Assembly (NCBI GenBank): GCA_012845835.1
Contig: JABAKD010000025.1
Span: forward strand, 9,987,779-10,051,778
Length of the DNA stretch: 64,000 bases
Reading direction: 5' to 3'
Origin: Undaria pinnatifida
Lineage: Eukaryota; Sar; Phaeophyceae; Laminariales; Alariaceae
Below, piece after piece: positions 21,180-31,705 of the stretch. Each line of letters opens with the position of its first letter. Position 1 is the stretch's first letter. The translations under genes and the position numbers were made by a program. Under the pieces are notes generated by a model. The model saw nothing but the letters and a program-made list of their open reading frames with translations, did not search any database and was not told where the DNA came from.

Positions 21180-21470
21180 CGCGTGCTACGATGGAGGTGC
21201 ACCACGGGCTTACTAAAGGCCTCCTACAAATTTGGGGGCTGAAGACCTCTCCCAAAAACAACGGATTTTGGAGAAAAATAAAAACCTGCTTGAACCGGAT
21301 GAAAAATCCCATGGCCTAGGTATACAACGAGGATCATGCAAAAACAAAAATATCTGCCAGGTATTATTTATTTATTTTCCGACGATTTTGGGTTAAGGCA
21401 CCGTGTCAATCAGAAACAATTTCAGACAAAAAGAGGTATACCTCTATCGTAGCATCCTTTTTTTTTTTCC
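21180..21470. repeat. Family G fragments in both orientations
   Basis: 'ACCGGATGAAAAATCCCATGG' and 'CCCAAAAACAACGGATTTTGG' are followed by 'CCGACGATTTTGGGTTAAGG', the complement of the 19.7-kb unit, and 'GGTATACCTCTATCGTAGC'. The 21.48-22.2-kb stretch beyond holds no recognised feature. Confidence 0.55.
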
Positions 21471-22354
21471 CCGGTAGTTCCCGTTTTCCTTCTTCCGTTC
21501 CTTTTTTGCCCATTCCCCACATCGATCTGCGGAAAGTGATACCCGTTTTCTGTCGATTCCGCCATCACCACTGGGTTTTCTGTCTTCCGTTTCCCGTCTT
21601 GCGTTGTCCGTTTATGGTTTTCCGCTTTAGCGTTTTTCTCCCGAGATTTCGTAGCATTCACAGGGTAGAGGTGTGGGAGTGGGTTTTGAAGAGCCGCATG
21701 TTCGAGTCATGTTCTAGACCGTGGAAACGGCGCTTGCCCAAACCTTCTACATGTTTGCCTATACGGCCCGTCAGGGTAGTGTTGCCCTGGGAGACTAACA
21801 AAGTATAGGATCTACACTAGGATACGGAAATGCTTTAGAAGGGTTTCATATACTTTCGAAGGCATGTGCGCGTAGGAAGAAGGGGATGATGCAATTGCTT
21901 CATGTACTTGCATTGCAGCATGTTGAGCGTTAGTTATGTCCTTGGCTTGTGGGATGAATATAAGAGCTTGGCTAATATGAGTGAGTGGCCAACATGAAAC
22001 CTGCCTATTAATAGTGGAGAGACCTGCTCGAGGGTGGCCTGTGTCTGTAAACCGACACTACTGTTATAATGGGAGCGGGGTATGATGCGAAACGCGAGCA
22101 CCAGCGCAGCAGCGATGATCGTATTATCCAGATGAACTTCTTTCGATATGGTTTTTCCGTTTTTGTTTTTCTTCTGCATCACGATTTTTTTTCTACATGG
22201 TTTTGTTGACGTTCTACTGCTGCATGAGCTTTCCTGCTCTTCTAATTCAAAGTCGTTTACTACCCAAACGTGGGTGCCGCAGTAACCGCAGTTGATTTGA
22301 TAGCGATTCTCGATTTTTTACGTCGCTATTGGGGATGATCGTAACCCCTTCGTC

Positions 22355-22700
22355 CTCCGGTTGGTTTATTGGTTAACCTCGAACACTACTACGGTTAACT
22401 GTTGGAGTCCGAGGTTCAAATCTCCGTACTTGTATGGATTTTTTTTTCGTCTTCCAGAGACACCAACTGCCGAGAGCGCGTAGCGTGGGTAAACACGATT
22501 CTACCCGAGTCGACGAGGGAAGAAAGTGACGAATTCTTCTCGAGAAAAATAAAGACCCGTACCGCAGTGTGTGTGTGGGGGGAAAAAGGGCCTGCTTAGT
22601 GACCACGGGTCTGAGTTGTGTCTCGGGAAGGAAAAGGAGGAAAAACAAATTACAAGATAAATGGGTGTGGGATGAGCAAAATGAAAAAAAATAAAAAACC
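22355..22700 (+). mobile_element. tRNA-derived SINE, copy B
   Basis: Head TCCTCCGGTTGGTTTATTGG with a degenerate A box (TTATTGGTTA) and B box GAGGTTCAAATCTCC. Body 'GCCGAGAGCGCGTAGCGTGG', 'GTCGACGAGGGAAGAA', 'GGGCCTGCTTAGTGACC'. Ends in an A-rich tail near 22685-22697. Confidence 0.75.
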
Positions 22701-22969
22701 TTGATCTACAGAGCATCATACCGGGCGGGAATAACCCATTTTCAGCGTATGTTGTTACCGAACGGTACTAACCCGTAACCCGGGGATGGCATTTACCGCC
22801 TCCGCGGTTTCCAGAGTCGTTCATTTTACGTCAGTCGTTGTTTTATTTATTTAATGTAAAAAGGTGATAATAGTTGCCGCCCCCGGGGTTTTCGTGTAGT
22901 CATAATATATGCGTTAAGTCAGTCATTTTTTTCTTCGTTATTGGTGGGTACGAAGAATGGCTATTTTAC

Positions 22970-23317
22970 TTGAGCTGTGAGTCGGCACGACTTAAGTTGC
23001 CAACTTAGTTATTAGTCCGACTAAAAGTTGGTCGTTTCCCGGAGGTGCTGACCATCTGACTTGGTGGGTTTCTTTATTTTGCAGGAAGGGTTGTTTGATG
23101 CGGGATGTTTTTTTTTTCTGTCGTGGGCCGGGGCCACCAAGACCGGGGAGGTAGCCGATATTGGCTCGCTTCGCTCGCCTGGCTTGAGCCGGCAAGTCGG
23201 CTGGCCATCAGCTGGCTTCTCCAACCGACTTGCCGACTACAGTCAGTCAGTTGGCTAACGGCACCTGCCGATTACTGGTAGTTATTAGTCGTGAAATCCA
23301 TCCGACTCATAGTTCCG
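22970..23317. mobile_element. hAT MITE, copy 1
   Basis: Ends TTGAGCTGTGAGTCGGCACG and, inverted, CGGAACTATGAGTCGG (canonical form TAGAGCTGTGAGTCGGC in copy 2). Flanked by TATTTTAC (22962-22969) and CATTTTAC (23318-23325), a 7/8 match to an 8-bp duplication. The interior has nested inverted repeats around 'GTCGGCTGGCCATCAGCTGGC'. Confidence 0.85.
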
Positions 23318-23384
23318 CATTTTACTGTGCTTACACAAGTTGATAGCCCGGCAAATTCGTAACCATATATCATAGGTTATCGCC

Positions 23385-23836
23385 ACCTTTTTTTCTTTTC
23401 AATTTTTGTCCTCCATTGGATGGGGAAAACAAAGCTTCGTAGCTCACCACACCTCCGCGTATTTTTCACACGCGTCTTATATGTCAATTAAACCAAATTT
23501 CATTCGCAATCAAGCTGGTTAGCTGGCGTGTTCTTCAGTTGCCGTGGCAGCGATAACAGCGCGAGCTGTCCCTACCGGCGGTCCCCGATACTGCTCCAAC
23601 AGCCCAAGCTGCCGTTGTATACGGATGCGTGAGTATATCAACCAATTCCGAACCCTGGGATGAGGTGCGGTGGAGATATCCACCCGGAAAGTCATCATTC
23701 CGGATAGTGCGGGACTGGCGCAAGCCCACCTGCTAACGAAAACTATGGCCATGAGGAAACAGCCTTCCGCCGGACTTGGTCCAGTTACGGTTCACCCTAC
23801 CCATTGGGGCGTTGGTCCTACGGTCAACATTCCTGA
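23385..23836 (-). repeat. Retroposon family B, copy 4 (near full length)
   Basis: Runs from a T-rich left end through the conserved body to 'ACTTGGTCCAGTTACGG' and a last common phrase 'GGGCGTTGGTCCT', shared with the 27.3-kb copy. This defines a full length near 420 bp. Confidence 0.8.
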
Positions 23837-23875
23837 GAAAATATTTTTATTGAAGAAAATGGAAAGAAAAAAAGC

Positions 23876-24075
23876 ACCTCAGCTGTGAGATCGACAAATA
23901 ATCATTTTGATCAATACTCAGCTTTGCAAGCTGCGTGTGATACTTCGATCGCGCGCGTTACGGGGGGTGTATACCTTCGTGAAGGATGTAGGTCGGTGAC
24001 TCCCCCGCTATTGCCAGGGTCGAGAGGACTAAGACGTTCAGCCTTGTTCTGCGCGCGGAAACTGTATAACCCGCA
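23876..24075 (+). repeat. Dispersed repeat family A, copy 4
   Basis: 'CAGCTGTGAGATCGACAAAT', 'CTCAGCTTTGCAAGCTGCGTG', 'CGATCGCGCGCGTTACGGGG', 'CGTGAAGGATGTAGGTCGGTG', 'ATTGCCAGGGTCGAGAGGAC' and 'CGGAAACTGTATAACCCG' appear in order. Confidence 0.8.
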
Positions 24076-24149
24076 TTGAGGGGGGAAAAAACCAGACATG
24101 CGTGGAATTCAGTGTGCCTCAGAAAAAATATGGAAGTCGTGGGAAGTTA

Positions 24150-24740
24150 AGCCCTGTGAGACTTAAGATGGAAGAATTGAAGACGAAAGTTGACGGTTAT
24201 GGCATCGGCCACTGTTGTGTTTGGCGCTGATAAAGGTGGTGTCCGACCTAACACAAATGCAAAGACTAGAGCGGCGAGTCGGCACGACTTGAGTCACCAA
24301 CTAGTCATTAGTCGGACTAACAATTAGCCGTTTCCCGGAGGTGCCAACTGTCCGACTTGGTGGGTTTCTATATTTGCAGGAAGGGTGGTTTAATGCGGGA
24401 TGTTTTTTTTTCTTTTGTGGGCCGGGGCCACCAACACCGGGGGTAGCCGATGTTGACTAGCTTCGCTCGCCTGACTTAAGTCGGCAAGCCAGCTGGCCAT
24501 CAGCTGGCTTCTCCAACCGACTTGCCGATTACAGCCAGAGTTGGCTAACGGCACCTGCCGATTAGGTATTAGTCGTGAAACCCGGCTGACTCACAGCTCT
24601 AGCAAAAAATCTTACGGGACGGGTGCAGCATGATTCTAATCGTACTGCTGCGCGCGCCGACGCTACTCGTGGACGGTTGATAACTTAACATTGCTGTCGC
24701 TCTTCTCGTGTTTTTGGTCGAAATAAATGGGACCCCAAAG
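24150..24740 (+). repeat. Satellite family X unit 2, split by a hAT MITE
   Basis: The left part (24150-24266) and right part (24602-24740) join into one sequence that aligns with 36540-36760. The break coincides exactly with the hAT MITE at 24267-24601, so the homologue at 36.6 kb serves as an empty-site reference. Confidence 0.75.
24267..24601. mobile_element. hAT MITE, copy 2 (with empty-site evidence)
   Basis: Ends TAGAGCGGCGAGTCGGC and GCTGACTCACAGCTCTA. The flanks GCAAAGAC (24259-24266) and GCAAAAAA (24602-24609) correspond to a single GCAAAGGC in the uninterrupted homologue near 36640, which proves an 8-bp target duplication. TAGAG..CTCTA ends with an 8-bp duplication are diagnostic of the hAT superfamily. 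Confidence 0.9.
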
Positions 24741-24744
24741 GGCC

Positions 24745-25140
24745 AATTAAATTACTGTTGAGGTATTAGTGGGGTATTAGTCCGTTTGACCACTTGCAAA
24801 AGGTTAACCGATAGCAAACCCAAACTAAGCCCTGTAACACTCTTCCCCCCTGAAACGGCGGGATAGCAGGTCGGCCGGATATACGGGCGGACCTGTCAAT
24901 TATTCCAGCCATTTCATTTCCTGGGGATACCGGGGAGAGCATTTTTCAAGTTCGACATGGGGAAAGTCTGAAAAAAATTATTATGGGGGATGTGGGATTT
25001 GAACCCACGGCCCCAAAAAAACATGGTCTGTCGACGGCCATTTGTTGAGGAAATTAGAGGGGTATTATTACTAGTCCGTTTGACCACTTGCAAAAGGTTA
25101 ACCGATAGCTTACCCAAAGTAAGCCTTATACGAAACATTA
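24745..25140. repeat. Direct repeats (family K) around a tRNA-like segment
   Basis: About 85 bp ('GGGGTATTAGTCCGTTTGACC', 'CACTTGCAAAAGGTTAACCG', 'ATAGC..ACCCAAA.TAAGCC') occurs at 24752-24835 and again at 25055-25135. Between them, on the minus strand, is a tRNA-like T arm. The phrase TGTAACACTCTTCCCCCC at 24833 could be the start of an LTR, but no partner LTR, primer site or polymerase was found. Confidence 0.5.
24975..25110 (-). mobile_element. tRNA-related sequence (degenerate tRNA or SINE head)
   Basis: On the minus strand, AAGTGGTCAAACGGAC resembles a tRNA D-arm/A box, and GTGGGTTCAAATCCCAC is a perfect T arm with B box, followed by ATCCCCCA. The two lie ~80 bp apart, too far for a normal tRNA unless an intron is present, and a matching 5' acceptor strand is not seen. 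I read it as tRNA-derived rather than a functional gene. Confidence 0.4.
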
Positions 25141-25599
25141 CCCGTTTCAAATCCCCAAAACCTTTCCCTAGTCGAACGCCAATTAATTAATTTGTCCTAG
25201 CTGCAAAGGGGTTATCCGTGTGCGAAACCGTGAAAAAGTAAAAAGACACGTGGAAAGCTTAAATTTCGCAATTAACCCCTTTTTTTTTTGGCATGTGTAC
25301 CGGGTGCATTTTCTAAAGGATGAAAAGTCGGAGAAGAAAATGTGGAAGACTTGGCATTGTGCGATAAAACCCGCGGGAAACTTGACTTCCCAAAATTCCA
25401 TTTTTTTATTCTTATTTTAATTTTCTCCTGGTGTATTTTGCAAAAGGTTGAGATATTGAGAAATAAGTGTGAACGACTGGAACAATAGGAATTTTCCGTC
25501 AAGAGTTTGCTTTGATAAGAATGACCCGTTAGCGGTCGATAGAAAGCGTTCGTCATCAGCACTGGTTGGCATAAAATATTATTGACAAATTAATCAGAA

Positions 25600-25760
25600 T
25601 ACACTCTACGTATCTGCTGTGGGATCGAATGTTTCGTCGAAACTCATCCTCGCAAGCTGCGCGTGTTTCTCCGATCACGCGTATTACTGGGTGTTTGTCC
25701 TCGTTGAGGATGTAGGTCGGCGACTCCCCTTAGAACTAGCTTGTACTAGGGTCAACAAAT
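25600..25760 (+). repeat. Dispersed repeat family A, copy 5
   Basis: 'GTGGGATCGAATGTTTCGTCG', 'CTCATCCTCGCAAGCTGCGCG', 'CCGATCACGCGTATTACTGGG' and 'GTCGGCGACTCCCCTTAGAAC'. It abuts the 5'-truncated SINE copy D. Confidence 0.75.
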
Positions 25761-25970
25761 AGGCATCATATGTAATTCGATGCGAGTCGGCGAGGGAGGG
25801 CCTGAACTCTTCTCGCGATGAGAATGAAGGCACGTACGGTAGCGGGGACGGGGGAGAAGAGCCTGCTTGGTGACCCTGGACCTGAGTCACGTCTAGGGAG
25901 GGAGAAGGAGAGAGAGAAAGAAAGAGCGAAGATGATAGACGGGATGAGCGAAAGCCAAAATAAAATTGTC
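25757..25970 (+). mobile_element. tRNA-derived SINE, copy D (5'-truncated)
   Basis: Begins inside the SINE body at 'TGTAATTCGATGCGAGTCGG' and continues with 'CGCGATGAGAATGAAGGCACG', 'GAAGAGCCTGCTTGGTGACC' and an A-rich end. The tRNA-like head is missing. Confidence 0.7.
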
Positions 25971-26149
25971 CGAATCCGCAGTGTAGCTAGGCACTTCGGT
26001 TTAAGGGATCCCTAATCACGAGGTCCCTAAACAAGAGCGGTCGGGAGGTACCGCCGTATAGCACGCTATTAGTAGTAGTACAGGTGCACCGACTATTTTC
26101 TGAGGTTCTTCGCTTGAGGCGCTCCATGCAAAAAGCTGACTGGGAGTAC

Positions 26150-26345
26150 AGCACTGTATAGGGGTCCCCCCGGTATGGCATTGGTGGGCAAGGGCAATGT
26201 GACCGCCTTATTGGGGGAAGCCGCCTTTTTCCACACTTACCACGTTGTGAGTGGATTTCTCCAGTGGCGCCAAGGGGTTTTGACCGTTTTGTGTCGGGGT
26301 ACGGTCTTGCTCAGACGGCCTTGTTTATTGGAGCTCTGTCCCCTA
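26150..26345 (-). mobile_element. Family Y element (pogo-like MITE), degenerate copy
   Basis: Complement aligns with 54670-54851: 'AAGGCGGCTTCCC', 'CTTGGCG' and 'TAAGGCGGTC' phrases recur in order. The left border shows CACTGTATAGGGGTCCCCC. Ends are poorly preserved. Confidence 0.5.
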
Positions 26346-26988
26346 CCCAAGAAAGTGATTTTGAGAAGAAAAAAAAAAAAATATATATATATATTCATAT
26401 ATGAAAGGGCGACCCGATCGATGGGCAACGCCATGTCTTAGAGGTATACAGAACAAAAACAAAAATGTTGCAAAACGATCGTGTGACGATTCCCACGAGT
26501 TTTTTTTTTCACCGCACTGCAAGATGGATCCCGCACTTTTTTTTTTCGAGTAGTTTTGTCCAGAACAACGTGGATGGAGTGTTCTTTTGGAATTAAGGAG
26601 CTCTGTCGTGTTTATAATATTTTGGCCAGAAAATGCTACTCGCAAAACATCTCTCGGTCGATCCATGTTGGTCTGGAATGGAAAGGGAAGGAAAGTATTT
26701 TTGTTATCGCACGCATCGGAGTAGAGAGGTAGGATGCAGTACGAGTAGTATTCGAACGTCACCAAAGACGCCGAAAGGTGATGGAAGATTGTGGATATTC
26801 CCGGGGGGAGAGAACCGTGGTGCTCGTGAGATTGGTTACAACCACCGAGTATCCAGTCGAAGGCGAAACAAAATCAGACCTTACAGCACGGAAAATATGT
26901 ACGAAGTACAACTACAACACGAAACAAAATCAGACCTAAGATTCCTTTCGTTGTGTTGCCTTCTTCTCTGTTCCCTACCTCCTTTCAG

Positions 26989-27071
26989 GAGCTAGACATT
27001 CCCAGCGCTGCTTCGAGCTGAACGAGTATCTTCTTGTCGACCCCATTTTTGGCGCGCTTTGTTATGGTTGA
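26989..27071 (+). CDS. Candidate terminal exon of an unidentified gene
   Basis: A long pyrimidine tract (26950-26986) ends in CTCCTTTCAG, a strong splice-acceptor pattern. The following 83 nt read in one frame as RHSQRCFELNEYLLVDPIFG followed by ALCYG and a TGA. The composition is protein-like, and the segment does not belong to any repeat recognised here. Upstream exons are not identified: the + frame at 26633-26995 overlaps the pyrimidine tract and is probably intronic. No protein family is recognised from 26 residues. It could be a chance combination of a pyrimidine tract and a short open frame. Confidence 0.3.
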
Positions 27072-27261
27072 ATAGCCTAGCGACGTTTGCCGGCATTGTT
27101 CCCGTTATTAGTTAGCCTCTCTAGGTGTCAGAATGCCGACTTTCTTTCTGGCTTCCGATTTCCGATAGTACCCTCCACCGTCGACGTGTCGGTTTCGCCC
27201 TTGTTTGCGTATTGCTCTGGTCAGGTGACCTCGCGTATTTCTTATATATATAGACTATATA

Positions 27262-27682
27262 TATTATCCTCCGGCGGATGGGGTCGGAAAATAAAGCTTA
27301 AGCTCACCACACTTCCATGTATTTTCATACGCGTCGTGTGTCGATTTAACTCAGTTGCTTTCGCAACCCTGAGCTAGCTGGCGCACCCTTCGGATCCCAC
27401 TGTAGGGATAGCGTGAGCTGTCCCTATCTGCGGTCCTCGTTACTACCCCGGCAGGGAGAGCTGCCGTTGTATACGGATGTGTGTGTATGTCGACCCGGCC
27501 TGTGTCCCCTGAGGGTCAGGTTCGGTGGAGATAGCCACCCGGAATGTCATCTTTCCGGGTAGTGTGGAACTTGCGTAAGCTCACCCACTAGCAAAACCCC
27601 CGGCCATGAGAAAGCAGCCTGCAGCCGGACTTGGTCCAGTTACGGCCCACCCTACCCATTCGGGCGTTGGTCCTTATAATTT
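27262..27682 (-). repeat. Retroposon family B, copy 5 (near full length)
   Basis: Complete from TATCCTCCGGCGGATGGGG to GGGCGTTGGTCCTT, about 420 bp, and the best reference copy. The body includes 'CGGAATGTCATCTTTCCGG', a stem-loop-capable segment shared with 23.69 kb. Confidence 0.85.
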
Positions 27683-27689
27683 TTCAGGT

Positions 27690-28910
27690 ACTGTACCCAG
27701 ATCGTCTCTGAGGGTACCCCGCTGTTGCCCCCCGGTTCAGCTTTCCGGCGTATCCCACGCCTCCAGGACCACCGTTTCGGTGTTCTCTGTGCCACAGTTT
27801 TGGTATTCTCTTTCTTTGGGTTCTCGCGACGTGTTTTGGTAGCCTTGATTTCCCGCTCTACAGTTCGACCGAAGGCCTTACGCTAGCCTCCTAGGTCCCA
27901 CATTACGGCCCCTGCTTCCACTACACCTCAGCGTGTGCTGGTTCTTTCTCTTTTGCCTTTCGACCATTGGTCCCATGTCAGCCTCTTCCAGATCCAACGT
28001 TGCGGACTCTGACATATTTTTTAGGCCGTATTCCTTGCTTTAGGCGTTTTAGCCTCGTTTTGAAGAGGTGTGGGGGAATCTGTAGCCTCATTTCGATTGT
28101 TTCGAACGGCCGCATCTTCGATCCCTTTCGAATCTCTGGATGCTTTGTTGGCATCCTTTGATTGCCATGTGATCTGCGTCTACGACTATCCAGGGTGGCC
28201 TGATGTTATGGAGTGCCCTCCGTAGAATGGATAGTCGATAGATTCGACATGAAACCATGCCATGGTCGGGGTGAAAGTAGGCGATATTAGATGCGACGAC
28301 GGCCACATCAAGGCCATCATAGATGGACTTTCATGTAGGTGACAGAGTGGTCCAGCAGGACTCTCTCGACATCGTTCACCTGCCCCGCTCTGCCCTGCCC
28401 TCTTCTGTTCTACTTGTTTCTTGGCGTTCCTTTGGTAGAATACAATGTGAGCCTTGAGTTTAGCCAGCGAGCCATGAGGAGAGATGAACGAAGACAAAGG
28501 AACCCATGAGGATCACGCTTCCCAACACCGACACCCTTTCATCCCCCTCGGGATCACCCCTTGATATATGGCGTCGTCGGCAGGAATGTGTCTACCTTGA
28601 CATTTCTCTCCAAAATGGGGGGGGGGAGTTAGGAAAACGGGAATAACGGCTGGCTGTGGGAGAGTTTCGCAGAGAAAGAAAGATGATGCTGCTGACAGAC
28701 GCGTCGCTCGGCGCTTGCGCTGTCCGCATTACTTGTCAAAAAAAAAAAAAGAAAAAAACTTGGAAATTTGCGGGAATGGGGGGGGGGGGGGGGGGGCGTG
28801 TTGTGTTGCTTGCTACGCGGCAGGAAGAACCGTCAAATCGGTGCGTTCCTCCCGTCTATTCGTACTCAAAAGCAAGCTGCCAGGCATATTGGAAAAAAAA
28901 ACACGATGAC
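27690..28910. other. Mostly unique sequence without a recognisable gene
   Basis: The longest reasonable frame is 28186-28497 on the minus strand (MSSFISPHGSLAKLKAHIVF at its start). An overlapping frame at 28088-28306 is equally plausible and no family is recognised. G-runs lie at 28617-28627 and 28777-28796, and an A-run at 28739-28750. Confidence 0.3.
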
Positions 28911-28914
28911 ACTT

Positions 28915-29065
28915 CGTACAGCTGTGAGATCGAAGATTTCACGTGGAAAATTTCGTCGGTTTTTCATCTTTGCAAGCTGTGTGTGATGCTCCGATCGCGC
29001 GTGTTACTGGGTGTGTGTCTTTACCACGCATGTAATAGCATTCAGCAGTGCAGGAGTTTTGACTG
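28915..29065 (+). repeat. Dispersed repeat family A, copy 6 (5' part)
   Basis: 'CAGCTGTGAGATCGAAGATTT', 'CATCTTTGCAAGCTGTGTGTG', 'CTCCGATCGCGCGTGTTACTGGG', then 'TGTGTCTTTACCACGCATGTA'. Confidence 0.75.
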
Positions 29066-29324
29066 AAAGATCGATCTCGCAGCTGAACGAAGTGCAATTT
29101 TCATTCTTATTTTTGGTTATGGTGCACGCTTGCGTGGTGGTCCAACCACCTTCCCTTTGGCTGTATTTGCACTTGCAATTTTTTTTGCTCATCTCTTCTA
29201 CGAGCTTTTTTCTTCGCACTTTTTTTTCTCGGTCTCCCTCCCCAGTAGCTGTAATAACTCAGGTTCGGGGTCAGTAACGAGGCTCTTCTCCCGCCGGTTT
29301 CTTACATTATTATAAAAATAAAAA

Positions 29325-29495
29325 TACATTCCAGCTGTGAGATCGTATGTTTTGTCGAAACTCATTTTTGCAACCTGTGTGTGTGATACTCCGATCGCGC
29401 GTATTACCGGTTGTGTGTCCTCATAATAGGTCGGCGACTCCCCTTGCAACCTACAGAAGTGTAGCTATCAGGGTCAACAGGGTGATGTTATTGTG
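29325..29495 (+). repeat. Dispersed repeat family A, copy 7
   Basis: 'CATTCCAGCTGTGAGATCG', 'CTCCGATCGCGCGTATTACC', 'GGTCGGCGACTCCCCTTGC' and 'CTATCAGGGTCAACAGGGTG' in order. Confidence 0.8.
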
Positions 29496-29589
29496 TTTTC
29501 ATAACCATGGAACTAGCCCTAACCCATAGGAAATACCACACCGGTCGAAGTGCCCCCTGATTGCATCACTGGGGTAAAATGGTTGAAAA

Positions 29590-29960
29590 TGTCAAATCAT
29601 GTGTATCGCTGCTGCTCCCCCCCCCCTCACACTGAGGTATGAAATTGTACATCTGTCTTGTAGTTTGTGACCACAGAGCTCGTGTCTGTAGATAGGGAGG
29701 AGTCATCGGCAAACTGGGCGTGCTGGGTGTAGAGAGGTGGAGGCATGACGATATCGGTTTATTGATTGTATTTGCGTGTGTTGTTCACGTTAAGCTGATT
29801 TTTGCACCCATCTACATCCAGCCCCACCAATGTCCGTGTGCTGGTGCTTCACGGAGGAACGAGTACGAGTTCTCGCGTGGTCATGATTTACGTACGAGGC
29901 AGAGATTTACATTGCGAATACAGCAAAGGTGATTTGGACATGCAACGCCAGTATGCCAGA
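29590..29960 (+). repeat. Dispersed repeat family M, copy 2 (longest)
   Basis: Inverse of 1925-2110 ('TCTGTCTTGTAGTTTGTGACC', 'AGGAGTCATCGGCAAACTGGG', 'CATCTACATCCAGCCCCACCA') and extends to 'ATACAGCAAAGGTGATTTGG', which matches 39940-39965. Confidence 0.55.
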
Positions 29961-30169
29961 CCGCAATAAGCACGCGGGCAAGGACCAAAAACATGTGCAG
30001 GTCAGCACACACTTGAGATAGATGTAGATGGATGGAAATATGAACAAAACAGATAAAAGCAACCTTTTTCCTTGCCTTTTCACCCTTCTAATAGAGCCAC
30101 GCTCCTGACGTGGGGAAAAATTACTTGGGAACAGAGTGTGATGATGTCAGGGCTGTTCTCGGATCGGAT

Positions 30170-30740
30170 CCCTTCTCGCGGGTCGGATCGTGACCCCGCT
30201 CGACCCGTGAAATTTGAAAGCCTCCTGACCCGTCCCGACCGGACCCGTCTCGTGCCGTCTCATGATGTGTCAAGCATCTCCTGACCGGACCCGACCCGTC
30301 TCGTGATGTATCAAGCATCTCCTGACCGGACCCGACCCGTCTCGTGATGTGTCAAGCATCTCCTGACCGGACCCGACCCGTCTCGTGATGTGTCAAGCAT
30401 CTGCTGACCGGACCCGACCCGTCTCGTGATGTGTCAAGCATCTCCTGACCGGACCCGACCCGTCTCGTGATGTGTCAAGCATCTCCTGACCGGAACCGAC
30501 ACGTCTTGTGATGTGTCAAGCATCTCCTGACCGGAACCGACCCGTCTCGTGATGTGTCAAGCATCTCCTGACCGGACCGACTCGTCTCGTGATGTGTCAA
30601 GCATCTCCTGATCGGACCGACCCGTCTCGTGATGTGTCAAGCATCTCCTGACCGGACCCGACCCGTCTCGTGATGTGTCAAGCATCTCCTGACCGGACCC
30701 GGATCGACCCGCGGGCCCGGTCATGACCCGTGAAAAACCT
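30170..30740. repeat. 41-bp minisatellite inside a CCCGA-family block
   Basis: About eleven units of 'TCTCGTGATGTGTCAAGCATC' plus 'TCCTGACCGGACCCGACCCG' run from about 30245 to 30700. One unit has TGCTGACC in place of TCCTGACC and some lose one C. The outer parts (GGGTCGGATCGTGACC on the left, GGTCATGACCCGTGAAAAACC on the right) are inverted relatives of each other and of the block at 5.5 kb. Confidence 0.92.
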
Positions 30741-30787
30741 TGGATACTTTTCGGAGTTAGAAGTGGGTACTCGTACGTCAATGCGAG

Positions 30788-31020
30788 TTTTTTTTTTTTT
30801 ATCCTCCGGTGGATGAGGGAAAAATTTTATAGCTCACCACACTTGCACGTATTTTGATACACGTGTGTCAATTCAACTCAACTGCTGTATTCGCAATCCA
30901 GCGCTCGCTGGCGTATCCTTCAGCTTCCGCGGCAGCGACAACAACGCGAATAGTGTCCCTACCGTCGGTCACCGTTACTGCTCCAGCAGCGCAAGCTGCC
31001 GTGTATACGGAAAGAGCGCT
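30788..31020 (-). repeat. Retroposon family B, copy 6
   Basis: T-run, TATCCTCCGGTGGATGAGGG, 'TAGCTCACCACACTTGCACG', 'AGTGTCCCTACCGTCGGTC' and 'CAGCAGCGCAAGCTGCCGTG'. Confidence 0.75.
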
Positions 31021-31039
31021 CTTCTATCACCTATCACGT

Positions 31040-31705
31040 GTAACATACAGTCTTTTTTTTTAAATCTCCGCCCTCCCCTCGCCACTTATATAGAGGATAT
31101 ACCTGGTACTTGATAAACTGATGCATTTCCTTCTACAGCTGTCATATTTTGTCCCACTCAAAATCGGGTTTTATATTTTCCGCGCACATACTTACTAACA
31201 TCACCCTCTTGACCCCGGCACAAGCTACAATGTAGTTCCAAGAAGACTCGCCGACCTTTAGTATAGCCGGTCGCCCGGGTGGCGTATAAGGTTATCCTCG
31301 AGCCTGGTATAGGTCAGTTTCGTGAGTTCGAGCCCCGCCGAGTGCATACTCGAAAAAATTCGTGGGGACTTTTTCTTGTGCACAAATTGACTCGCGGAAA
31401 GCGCGAGAGCGTGGGTTCTAGCAACACTCGATGAAAATTCGACGAGCAGAGTGAGGTTGCTGAACCCTATGCGCGATAAAAAGTTGAAGGCAAGAACCGG
31501 GGGGAAGAAGGGACGACACCTGTGACCACGGCTTGTCCAGAAGCTGAAAAGTAAAATTGTGCAAAAAAAAAAAAAAAAGTATATCCTTAATGAGGAGACA
31601 CACACCCAGTGAGTAATACGCGCGATCGGAGTATCTCACACCGCTTGCAAAGATGAGTTTCGACATAATCTTCGATCTCACGTGTATTTTAATTTTCACG
31701 ATAGA
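31040..31705 (-). repeat. Dispersed repeat family A, copy 8, split by a SINE
   Basis: The left part (31040-31265) and right part (31578-31705) rejoin into the normal family A sequence 'GTCGCCGACC..TATATCCTTAATGAGG'. The interruption is exactly the SINE at 31266-31577. Confidence 0.85.
31266..31577 (+). mobile_element. tRNA-derived SINE, copy F (complete, with target duplication)
   Basis: Head GCCGGTCGCCCGGGTGGCGT, B box GAGTTCGAGCCCCG, poly(A) of about 15. Flanked by AGTATA at 31260-31265 and 31578-31583. Because it interrupts a family A copy, both ends are fixed: the element is 312 bp including the tail. This shows the retroposition mechanism directly and sets the relative age: family A here is older than this SINE. 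Confidence 0.92.

Noticed and set aside
28186-28497. Possible tyrosine-recombinase fragment (YPFYGGHSITSG)
   Set aside because: The phrase resembles the HxxR region of DIRS/Crypton recombinases, but the Arg is missing, no flanking motifs are present and overlapping frames are equally open.
30245-30700. CRISPR array
   Set aside because: The repeats are head-to-tail without unique spacers, and the genome is clearly eukaryotic.
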